This document shows, piece after piece, positions 50,701-62,700 of a DNA stretch of 64,000 nt (position 1 is its first letter; every line of letters starts with the position of its first letter). This DNA comes from Anas platyrhynchos (Eukaryota; Chordata; Aves; Anseriformes; Anatidae). The stretch covers positions 599,501-663,500 of the forward strand of contig NC_092603.1 of NCBI RefSeq assembly GCF_047663525.1, read 5' to 3'. The notes beneath the pieces are model-generated. The model saw only the letters and a list, made by a program, of their open reading frames with translations, was not told the origin of the DNA and searched no databases. The translations under genes were made by a program, and so were the position numbers.

Positions 50701-53700
50701 CCCCCCCAAATGTCCCCAACGCCCCTCCCCAGCCCCCCCCGATGTCCCCAATCCCCCCCCGATGTCCCCAAATGTCCCCAAATGTCCCCAAATGTCCCCA
50801 GGCGGCGGTGGAGCGCTGGCTGTGGCAGCAGCGGGGGCTGCGGCGCCAGGAGCTGAGCAGGGCCCAGTTCCTGACCGAGCTCTGGGACTGGAAGGAGCGG
50901 TGAGGGGGGGGGGGGGGGGGGGCGCGGGGGGGGTTGGGGACATTTTGGGGGGGCCTTGGGGACATTTGGGGACATCGGGGGGGGGCTGGGGACACTGGGA
51001 GGGGGCTGGGGGGGACATTTGGGGGACATTGGGGGGCATTGGGGGGGTCTTGGGGATATTTGGGGGGCATTGGGATATTTGGGGGGGGGTTGGGGACATT
51101 TGGGGGGCCTTGGGGACATTGGGGGGGCTTGGGGACACTTGGGGACATTTTGGGGGGCCTTGGGGACATTTGGGGACATCGGGGGGGCTTGGGGACACTT
51201 TGGGGACGCGAGGAGGGGACCCGAGAAAGGATTTGGGACCCCCCCATCAGGGAGGTGGCACCTTGGGGACCCCCCCATGGGAAAGTGACCCCGGGGGGGG
51301 GAGTGACACTTTGGGGACACTTTGGGGACACTTTGGGGACATTTTGGGGACATTTTGGGACACTTTGGCACCGTGCCACGCGGGGAGGCGCCACCTTGGG
51401 ACCCCTTTAATTGGGGAATCGACCCCTTTAGGAACCATTTGACCCCCTGGAGACCCCCACGGGGAAGGTGACCCCGGGGGGGGAGGTGACAATTTGGGGA
51501 CCCCCCCGCGACATTTTGGGGGGGGGGGAGGTGACACTTGTGTCCCCAACCCCCCAGCCACGGCGGCGCCATCCTGGAGCAGCTGCGCGCGCTGGGAGCC
51601 TCGCTGGACTGGAGCCGCTGCGCCTTCACCATGGACCCCGTAAGCACCCCCCAAACCCCCCAAATCATCCCCAAACTGTCCCCAAACCGTCCCCGAATTG
51701 TCCCCAAATTGTCCCCAAATTGTCCCTTTTTGTCCCCAGGGCTTTTCCCGGGCGGTGACCGAGGCTTTCGTGCGGCTCCACGGGGCCGGCTTGGTTCGGC
51801 GCTCGCGCCGCTTGGTCAACTGGTCGTGCGCCCTGCGCTCCGCCCTGGCCGACGTGGAGGTGACCTTTTTGTCCCCAAATTGTCCCCAAATTGTCCCCGA
51901 ATGTCACCCCCAAGGGTCCTGACGGGGTTTTGGGGTCCTCAGGTGGAGCCTCGGGTGCTCGGGGGTCCCACGGTGCTGAGCGGGCCCGGCTGGCCCCGAG
52001 CTGTCACCTTCGGGGTCCTGGTGCGCTTCGCGTACCCCGTGGAGGGGGACGATGGTGAGGGGGGGTCCCCGGTGTCACCTGGGGGTCCCCGATGTCACCT
52101 GGGGGTCCCCGATGTCACCTGGGGTCACCTGGGGGTCACCTGGGGGTCCCTTGTCCCCTTTGGGGTCCATTCGGGTTCCCTTTGGGGGGTTTTGGGGTCC
52201 TTTTGGGGTCCCAGCTCCATGCGTGTGGCCCTTTAGGGTCCCTGGGGGTCTCCTTGGGGTCCCCAATGTCCCTTGGGGGTCACCTCGGGGTCCCCAATGT
52301 CACCTTGGGGTCACCTGGGGGTCCCTTGTCTCCTTTGGGGTCCCTTTGGGGTCTTTTGGGGTCCCTTTAGGGTTGACTTTGGGTCCCTTTGGGGTTCCAG
52401 CTCCATGCATGTGTCCCTTTAGGGTCCCTGGGGGGGTCCCTGGGGGTCACTTTGGGGTCCCCAATGTCCCTTGGGTGTCACCTCAGGGTCCCCAATGTCA
52501 CCTGGGGGTCACCTGGGGGTCCCTTGTCCCTTTTGGGGTCCCTTTGGGGTCTTTTGGGGTCCCTTTAGGGTTGACTTTGGGGTCTCTTTGGGGTTCCAGC
52601 TCCATGCGTGTGGCCCTTTAGGGTCCCTGGGGGGTCTCCTTGGGGTCCCCAATGTCACCTGGGGGTCCCTAATGTCACCTGGGGGTCCCTTGTCCCTTTT
52701 GGGGTCCCTTTAGGGTCACTTTTGGGGTCCCTTTGGGGTTCCAGCTCCATGCATGTGTCCCTTTAGGGTCCCTGGGGGGGTCCCTGGGGGTCTCCTTGGG
52801 GTCCCCAATGTCACCTGGGGGTCACTTTGGGGTCCTCAGGGTCCCCTTGGGGTCACCTGGGGGTCCCTTGTCCCCTTTGGGGTCCCTTCGGGTTCCCTTT
52901 GGGGTCTCCAAATGTGCCCCTTGTCCCCAAAGTGTCCCCAAACCCATCCCCCGTCCCCAAAATGTCCCCAAACACATCCCTTGTCCCCCAAAAGTCCCAA
53001 AATGTCCCCAAATGTGTTCCAAAATGTCCCCAAACGCCCCCAAATGTGTCCCCTGTCCCCAAAATGTTCCCAAATGTGTCCCCATGTCCCCATTGTGTTC
53101 CCTGTCCCCAAAATGTCCCCAAAACGTCCCCAAAAGTGTTCCCCATCCCCAAAACGTTCCCAAAATGTCCCCAAATGCCCCCAAAATGTCCCCATGTCCC
53201 CAAATGTCCCTAAATGCCTCCAAATGCGTCCCCATGTCCCCAAATGTGTTCAATGTCCCCAAAATGTCCCCATGTCCTCAAATGTGTCCCCTGACCCCAA
53301 AATGTCCCCAAATGTCCCCAAATGCCCCCAAACGTGTCCCCATGTCCCCAAAAGTGTTCCCTGCCCTAGATGTCCCCAAACGTGTCCCCAAATGTGTCCC
53401 TGTGTCCCCAAATGTGTCCCCATGTCCCCAAATGTCCCCCAAACATCCCCAAAATATCCCCAACATGTCCCCATGTCCCCAAATGTGTTCAATGTCCCCA
53501 AATGTCCCTAAATGCCCCCAAATGTGTCCCAAAATGTCCCCAAAATGCCCCCAAAATATCCCCAAAAGTGTTCCCTGTCCCCAAAATGTCCCCAAATGCC
53601 CCAAAATGCCCCCATGTCCCCATATGTGTCCCAAAATGTCCCCAAATGTCCCCAAAACGTCCCCAAAATATCCCCAAATGTGTCCCCATGTCCCCAAATG

Positions 53701-56700
53701 TCCCCAAAATGTCCTCGAATGTCCCCAAATGCCCCCAAATGTGTCCCCATGTCCCAAACGTGTCCCCAAAACGTCCCCAAATATCCCCAACATGTCCCCA
53801 TGTCCCCAAATGTGTTCAATGTCCCCAAATGTCCCTAAATGCCCCCAAATGTGTCCCAAAATGTCCCCAAAATGCCCCCAAAATGTCCCCAAAATATCCC
53901 CAAAAGTGTTCCCTGTCCCCAAAATGTCCCCAAATGCCCCCAAATGCCCCCATGTCCCACATGTGTCCCAAAATGTCCCCAAATGTCCCCAATTGTGTCC
54001 CCATGTCCCCAAATGTGTCCCATGTCCCCAAATGTCCCCAAAACATCCCCAAAATGCCCCCAAAACGCCCCCAAATGCCCCCAAATGTCCCCAAAATGTC
54101 CCCAAAACATCCCCAAAATGCCCCCAAAACGCCCCAAATGCCCCCAAAACGTCCCCAAAATATCCCCAAATTTGTCCCCTGTCCCAAAATGTCCCCAAAA
54201 GTCCCCAAAACGCCCCCCCCCCCCAGATCTGGAGCTGCCGGTGGCCACCACCCGCCCCCGAGACCATGCTGGGGGACGCGGCCGTGGCCGTGCACCCGGG
54301 GACCCCCGCTACCAGGTGGGCGGGGCCTAAAAATGGGCGTGGTCAGGGTGGGCGGGGCTTAGGGGGGCATGGTTCAAGTGGGCGGGGCCAAATGGGGTGT
54401 GGCTTGAGTGGGCGGGGGCTGGGATTGGCTGGGGCTGCCCCAGGGGGCGGGGCTTAGGGGTTGTGGGCGGGGCTTAAATAAGGGGGCGTGGCTTAAGTGG
54501 ATGGGACCTTATGGAGGGCTGGGATTGGCTGGGGCTGCCCCAGGGGGCGGGGCTTAGAGGCAAAGGGGCGTGGCTTCGAGGTCGTGGGTGTGGTTTGACG
54601 GCAGGGGGCGTGGCTTGCGTGGGCGGGGCCTGCGTGGTCTTAAAGGGGCAATGCGTTGGGTGGGGCCCGGAGGCGTTTAATGTAATGGGGGGGGGTCTCT
54701 GGGGGGCGGGGCTTGTTTAAGGGGGCGGGGCTTGTTTAAGGGGGCGGGGCTTGAGGTGGCCACGCCCACTCCCAGCACCTCCATGGGCGCCACGTGCGGC
54801 ACCCCTTCACCGGGCGCCTGCTGCCCGTCATCGCCGACCCCAGCGTGGACCCCGAACTCGGCACCGGTACTGGGATGGACTGGGACCAGTATGGGGGGCA
54901 CTGGGACCAGTATGGGGGGCGCAGGGACCAGTATGGGGTCGGGGGGGGGCACTGGGACCAGTATGGGGGAGCTGGGACCAGTATGGTCGTGGGGGGCACT
55001 GGGACCAGTATGGGGGGGGCTGGGACCATTATAGGGGCAAGGGAGGGACTGGGACCAGTATGGGGCCAGGGGGGTACTGGGACCAGTATGGGGTCAAGGG
55101 GGGTCTGGGACCAGTATGGGGTCGGGGGGGGCAGTGGGACCAGTATGGGTTCAGGGGGGGCACTGGGACCAGTATGGGGGGGCTGGGACCAGTATGGAGG
55201 GTGCTGGGACCAGTTTAGATGGAACTGGGACCAGTTTGGGGGCAGGGGAGGGACTGGGACCAGTATGGGCTCGGGGGGATGCTGGGACCAGTATGGGGGG
55301 GACTGGGACCAGTATGGGGGGCGCTGGGACCAGTATGGGGTCGGGGGGGGCACTGGGACCAGTATGGGTTCAGGGAGGGCACTGGGACCAGTATGGGGTC
55401 GAGGGGGGGCGCTGGGACCAGTATGGGGGGGGGCTGGGACCAGTATGGGGTCGGGGGGGGCTGGGACCAGTACGGGGGGCACTGGGACCAGTATGGGGGC
55501 ACTGGGACCAGTATGGGGTGGGGCGGGGGACTGGGACCAGTATGGGGTTGGGAGGGGCTGGGACCAGTATGGGGTGGGGGGGCACTGGGACCAGTATGGG
55601 GGGCACTGGGACCAGTATGGGGGCAGGGGAGGGAATGGGACTGGACCAGTATGGGGGGCGCTGGGACCAGTATGGGGGGGCTGGGACCAGTATGGGGTCG
55701 GGGGGGGCACTGGGACCAGTATGGGGGGCGCTGGGACCAGTATGGGGGGCGCTGGGACCAGTATGGGGTGGGGCGGGGGACTGGGACCAGTATGGGGTTG
55801 GGAGGGGCTGGGACCAGTATGGAGGAGCTGGGACCAGTATGGGGTGGGGGGCGCTGGGACCAGTATGGGGGCGCTGGGACCAGTATGGGGGGGGCTGGGA
55901 CCAGTATGGGGTCGGGGGGGGGCACTGGGACCAGTATGGGGGTGGACTGGGACCAGTATGGGACTGGGATGTGGATAGGACTGGGACCAGTTTGGCTGGA
56001 GGACTGGCACCAGTACAGGGACAGAGTGTGGATGGGACTGGGACTGGGACCAGTATGAATGGAGAACTGGGACCAGTATGGGATCCTGGGGGGGGGCGAA
56101 CGGGACTGGGACCAGTATGACACCACTATGTGAATGTGACTGGGACCAGTTTAGAACCACAACTGGTCCCAGTATGTCCCCCCCCACCCCCCCAGTCCCC
56201 TCCCAGTCCACTCCAGTTCCCCCAGTCCCCCTTCAAACCACTCCCAATCGAACCAACACCTCCCAGCCCCCCCAATACCGACCCCGCCCAATTTGGGGGG
56301 GGTACTGGTGATACTGGGAGGTTACTGGTGATACTGGGAGGTTACTGGTGATACTGGGAGGGGCGGTGACCCCCCCCCGGTGTCCCCAGGGGCGGTGAAG
56401 GTGACCCCGGGCCACGGCCACCCCGACCTGGCGCTGGCGCGCGCCCACCGCCTGCCCCCCCCCCGCGGGGTCATCGGGGACGATGGCACCATGAGACCCC
56501 CGGGGGGGGGGTGGCTGCAGGTAGGGGACGTGTCCCCCCCCCCGATGTCACCTCCTGTCCCCAAAGTGTCCCAAAATGTCCCCAGGGGGTCCCCAAGGGG
56601 TCCCCTGGGGTCTCCTTGTGTCCCCCCCGTGTCCCCTGGGGCCCCCCATGTCCCCTGGGGTCCCCTTGGTGGCCCTTGGGGCCCCCCCATGTCCCCTCCT

Positions 56701-59700
56701 GTCCCCAAAGTGTCCCCAAGGGGTCCTCAAGGGGTCCCCTGGGGTCTCCTCGGGGTCCTTGGGGTCCCCTTGGTGGCCCTTGGGGCCCCCCCATGTCCCC
56801 TCCTGTCCCCAAAGTGTCCCCTGGGGTCCCCTCGTGTCCCCCCCGATGTCACCTCCTGTCCCCAAAGTGTCCCCAAAGTGTCCCCAAGGGGTCCTCAAGG
56901 GGTCCCCTGGGGTCTCCTTGGGGTCCCCTTGGTGGCCCCTGGGGTCCCCTCGTGTCCCCCCCATGTCCCCTTGGGGTCCCCTGGGGTCCCCTCCTGTCCC
57001 CTCGTGTCCCCCCCATGTCACCCTGGGGTCCCCCCCATGTCCCTTGGTGTCCCCTTGGTGTCCCCCTGGGGTCCCCCCCCATGTCCCCTCCTGTCCCCCT
57101 GGTGTCCCCTGGGGTCCCCCCCATGTCCTCTCCTGTCCCCCCCATGTCCCCTTGGGGTCTCCTCCTGTCCCTTTAGGGTCCCTTTGGTGTCCCCCCATGT
57201 CCCCTGGGGTCCCCTTGGTGTCCCCCCCATGTCCCCTGGGGTCCCCTCCTGTCCCCTGGGGTCCCCCCATGTCCCCTCCTGTCCCCCCCCATGTCCCCTT
57301 GGTGTCCCCTGGGGTCCCCTCCTGTCCCTTTAGGGTCCCCTTGGTGTCCCCTGGTGTCCCCCTGGGGTCCCCTCATGTCCCCTCCTGTCCCCAAAGGGTC
57401 CCCAAAGGGTCCCCAAAGGGTCCCCTGGGGTCCCCCCCATGTCCCCTCCTGTCCCCTGGGGTCCCCCCATGTCCCCTCCTGTCCCCCCCCATGTCCCCTT
57501 GGTGTCCCCTGGGGTCCCCTCCTGTCCCTTTAGGGTCCCCTTGGTGTCCCCTGGTGTCCCCCTGGGGTCCCCTCATGTCCCCTCCTGTCCCCAAAGGGTC
57601 CCCAAAGGGTCCCCAAAGGGTCCCCTGGGGTCCCCCCCATGTCCCCTCCTGTCCCCTGGGGTCCCCCATGTCCCCTTGGTGTCCCCTTGGGGTCCCCTCC
57701 TGTCCCCCCCATGTCCCCTGGTGTCCCCCCATGTCCCTTGGGGTCCTCTCCTGACCCCTTGGTGTCCCCCCCCATGTCCCCCTGGTGTCCCCTTGGTGTC
57801 CCCCCCTTGTCACCCTGTGTCCCCTTGGGGTCCCCTCGTGTCCCCCCCATGTCCCCTGGTGTCCCCTGGGGTCCCCCCATGTCCTCCTCCTGTCCCCCCC
57901 ATGTCCCCTCCATGTCCCCCTGGTGTCCCCCTGGTGTCCCCCCCATGTCCCTTGGGGTCCCCTCCTGACCCCTTGGTGTCCCCCCCATGTCCCCTTGGGG
58001 TCCCCTCGTGTCCCCCCCATGTCCCCTCCTGTCCCAAAATGTCCCCTTGGTGTCCCCTGGGGTCCCCCCCATGTCACCCTGGGGTCCCCCCCATGTCCCT
58101 GGGTCCCCCCCCGTGTCCCCTTGGGGTCCCCTCCTGTCCCTTTAGGGTCCCCTTGGTGTCCCCTGGGGTCCCCCTGGGGTCCCCCCATGTCCCCTGGGGT
58201 CCCCTCCTGTCCCCTCCTGTCCCCCTTGGTGTCCCCCTGGTGTCCCCTTGGTGTCCCCCCCGTGTCCCCTGGGGTCCCCCCATGTCCTCTCCTGTCCCCC
58301 CCATGTCCCCTTGGTGTCCCCTGGGGTCCCCCCCATTGTCCCCTGGGGTCCCCCCATGTCCCTTGGGGTCCCCCCCATGTCCCCTGGGGTCCCCCCCATG
58401 TCCCTTGGGGTCCCCTCCTGACCCCTTGGTGTCCCCCCCCATGTCCCCCTGGTGTCCCCTTGGTGTCCCCTTGGTGTCCCCTTGGTGTCCCCCATGTCCT
58501 CTCCTGTCCCCCCCATGTCCCCCTGGTGTCCCCTTGTGTCCCCCCCTTGTCACCCTGTGTCCCCCCATGTCCCCTTGGGGTCCCCCCATGTCCCCTCCTG
58601 TCCCCAAAGGGTCCCCAAAGGGTCCCCTGGGGTCCCCTCGTGTCCCTTTGGTGTCCCCTTGGTGTCCCCTGGGGTCCCCCCCATGTCCCCTCGTGGCCCT
58701 TGGGCCCCCCGTGTCCCCTGGGGTCCCCTCCTGTCCCCTCGTGTCCCCCCCATGTCACCCTGGGGTCCCCCCCATGTCCCCTGGGGTCCCCTCGTGTCCC
58801 CTTGGGGTCCCCCCCTGTCCCCTCCTGTCCCCCCCATGTCCCTTGGGGTCCCCTTGTGTCCCCCCCATGTCCCCTGGGTCCCCCCCCGTGTCCCCTAAGT
58901 GTCCCCCTGGTGTCCCCTGGGGTCCCCCCATGTCCCCTCGTGGCCCTTGGGCCCCCCCCCGTGTCCCCTGGGGTCCCCTCATGTCCCCCCCATGCCCCCT
59001 GGGGTCCCCTCGTGTCCCCCCATGTCCCCTTGGTGTCCCCTGGGGTCCCCCCCATGTCCCCTTGGTGTCCCCTGGTGTCCCCCCCATTGTTCCCTTGGGT
59101 CCCCCCCATGTCCCCTGGGGTCCCCTCCTGTCCCTTTAGGGTCCCCTTGGTGTCCCCCCATGTCCCCTTGGGGTCCCCTTGGGGTCCCCCCCATGTCTCT
59201 TGGGGTCCCCCCTGCCCTCTCCTGTCCCCCTTGGTGTCCCCCTGGTGTCCCCTTGGTGTCCCCCCCTTGTCACCCCTGTGTCCCCCCCATTGTCCCCTGG
59301 GGTCCCCCCATGTCCCCTCCTGTCCCCTGGGGTCCCCTCGTGTCCCCCCCATGTCACCCTGGGGTCCCCCCCATGTCCCCTGGGTCCCCCCCCGTGTCCC
59401 CTAAGTGTCCCCCTGGTGTCCCCTGGTGTCCCCCCATGTCCCTTGGGTCCCCTCCTGTCCCTTTGGGGTCCCCTCGTGTCCCCCCCATGTCCCCTGGGGT
59501 CCCCCATGTCCCCTCGTGTCCCCCCCATGTCCCCTCCTGTCCCCAAAGTGTCCCCAAAAGGGTCCCCAAAGGGTCCCCTGGGGTCCCCTCCTGTCCCTTG
59601 GGGTCCCCCCCATGCCCCCCTGGGGTCCCCCCATGTCCCCTCCTGTCCCCAAGATGTCCCCAAGGGGTCCCCTGGTGTCCCCTCGTGTCCCCCCCATGTC

Positions 59701-62700
59701 ACCCTGGGGTCCCCCCCATGTCCCCTGGGGTCCCCTCCTGTCCCTTTGGGGTCCCCTTGTGTCCCTTTAGGGTCCCCTTGGTGTCCCCTGGTGTCCCCCT
59801 GGGGTCCCCCCCATGTCCCTTGGGGTCCCCCCCATGACCCCTGGGGTCCCCTCCTGTCCCCTTGGGGTCCCCTCTGTGTCCCCTCCTGTCCCTTTGTGTC
59901 CCCCCATGTCCCCTGGGGTCCCCCTGGGGTCCCCTCCTGTCCCTTTAGGGTCCCCTTGGTGTCCCCCCCATGTCCCCTGGGTCCCCCCCCGTGTCCCCTA
60001 AGTGTCCCCCTGGTGTCCCTGGGGTCCCTTTGGGGTCCCCTCATGTCCCCCCCATGTCCCCTGGGGTCCCCCCCATGTCCCTTTGGTGTCCCCTTGTGGC
60101 CCCTGGGGTCCCCTCGTGTCCCCCCCATGTCCCCTGGGGTCCCCTTGGTGTCCCCCCCATGTCCCCTGGGTCCCCCCCCGTGTCCCCTAAGTGTCCCCCT
60201 GGTGTCCCCTTGGGGTCCCCTCCTGTCCCCTGGGGTCCCCCCATGCCCCCCCATGCCCCCTCCTGTCCCCCCCATGTCCCTTGGGGTCCCCTGGGGTCCC
60301 CCCCTTGTCACCCTGTGTCCCCCCCATGTCCCCTTGGGGTCCCCCCATGTCCCTCGTGTCCCCCCCATGTCCCCTCCTGTCCCCAAAGTGTCCCCAAAAT
60401 GTCCCCAAGGGGTCCCCTGGTGTCCCCCCCATGTCCCCTGCGTCCCCCCCATGTCCCCTTGGGGTCCCCCCATGTCCCCTCCTGTCCCCAAAATGTCCCC
60501 AAGGGGTCCCCTGGGGTCCCCCCCATGTCTCTTGGGGTCCCCCCCTGTCCCCTCCTGTCCCCCCCATGTCACCCTGGGGTCCCCCCCATGTCCCCTCCTG
60601 TCCCCAAAATGTCCCCAAGGGGTCCCTGGGGTCCCCTCCTGTCCCTTTAGGGTCCCCTTGGTGTCCCCCCATGTCCCCTTGGGGTCCCCTCCTGTCCCTT
60701 TGGGGTCCCCTTGGTGTCCCCTGGGGTCCCCTCATGTCCCCTCCTGTCCCCCCCATGTCCCCTGGGGTCCCCTCGTGTCCCTTTAGGGTCCCCTTGGTGT
60801 CCCCTCGTGTCCCCCCCATGTCCCCTTGGTGTCCCCTGGGGTCCCCTCCTGTCCCCTCGTGTCCCCCCCATGTCACCCTGGGGTCCCCCCCATGTCCCCT
60901 AAGTGTCCCTTTGGGGTCCCCTTGGTGTCCCCTGGGGTCCCCTCATGTCCCCTCCTGTCCCCAAAATGTCCCCAAGGGGTCCCCTGGGGTCTCCTCCTGT
61001 CCCTTTAGGGTCCCCTTGGTGTCCCCTGGGGTCCCCCTGGGGTCCCCCCCATGTCCCCTGGGGTCCCCCCGTGTCCCCCCATGCCCCCCCCCCCGATGTC
61101 CCCAATGTCCCCCAACGTCCCCAGGGCGCCCACCGCTTCGACGCCCGCGAGCGCCTGGTGGCGGCGCTGGCCATGCGGGGGCTGTTTCGGGGCTGCCAGG
61201 ACCACCCCATGACCCTCCCCCTCTGCAGGTAACCCCCCAAAAAAAAAACCCCAAAAACCCCAAATCCCCCCCCCAACGTCCCCAACCCCTTTTTTTGGGG
61301 ACACCGAGGTCACCTCGATGTCCCCAAAGCCGCTCGGGGGACGTGGTGGAATTCCTGCTCAAGAGCCAGTGGTTCCTGCGGTGCCGGGAGATGGCGCAGC
61401 GAGCCCGAGAGGTGACATCGATTTTGGGGTGAAAAATCCCAAAATTGGGGCCGGAACAACCCCGTAAAGGTTTTGGTGTCACCTCCCCCCACCAGGCGGT
61501 GGACGTCCGGGAGCCTGAAGCTCGTCCCCAAATTCCACGAGAAGAATTGGAAGACCTGGATGGATAACGCGGGGTGAGGGGGACCCCAAATCCCCCAAAA
61601 TGACCCCAAATCCACCAACGTGACCCCAAATCCCCCAAGTGGCCCCAAATCCCCCCCAAGTGACCCTAAATCCCTCCAAATGACCCCAAATCCCCCCCAA
61701 GTGACCCCAAATCCCCCCAAGTGACCCCAAATCCCCCCCCAAGGGACCCCAAATCCCCCCCAAGTGACCCCAAATCCCCCCAAGTGACCCCAAATCCCCC
61801 CAAAGTGACCCCAAATCCCCCAAGTGACCCCAAATCCCCCCCCAAGTGACCCTAAATCCCCCCAAGTGACCCCAAATCCCCCTAAGTGACCCCAAATCCC
61901 CCCCAAGTGACCCCAAATCCTCCCAAGTGACCCTAAATCCCTCCAAATGACCCCAAATCCCCCCCCAAGTGACCCCAAATCCCCCCCAAGTGACCCTAAA
62001 TCCCCCCAAGTGACCCTAAAGCCCCCCAAATGACCCCAAATCCCCCCAAGTGACCCCAAATCCCCTCAAATGACCCCAAATCCCCCCAAGTGACCCCAAA
62101 TCCCCCCAAGTTACCCCAAATCCCCCAAAATGACCCCAAATCCCCCCAAGTGACCCCAAATCCCCCCCAAGTGACCCTAAAGCCCCCAAATGACCCCAAA
62201 GCCCCCCAAGTGACCCCAAATCCCCCCCAAGTGACCCCCAAATCCCCCCCCAAGTGACCCTAAATCCCCCCCCAAGTGACCCTAAAGCCCCCCAAATGAC
62301 CCCAAATCCCCCCAAGTGACCCTAAATCCCTTCAAATGACCCCAAATCCCCCACCATGTGACCCCAAATCCCCTCAAATGACCCCAAATCCCCCCCCAAG
62401 TGACCCCAAATCCTCCCAAAATGACCCCAAATCCCCCAAGTGACCCTAAATCCCCCCCAAATGACCCTAAATCCCCCCCAAGTGACCCCAAATCCCCCCA
62501 AGTGACCCTAAAGCCCCCCCGGGGGGGCCCTAAAGCCCCTAGGGGGTCCCCAAATTCCTCTCGATGCCCCCAAATCCACTTGGGGGGGTCTCCAAAATCC
62601 CCATGGGTTCCCCCAAATCACCCCAAATGCCCCCAAATCCTCCTGGAGGGGTCCCTAAATCCCCATTGGTGACCCCAAATCACCCCAAATGCCCCCAAAT

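Noticed and set aside
56576-61432. Very long Pro/Gly/Ser frames over VARS2 intron 12
   Set aside because: The GTCCCCTGGGG array lacks stops in several frames; VARS2 exon phases show it is an intron.
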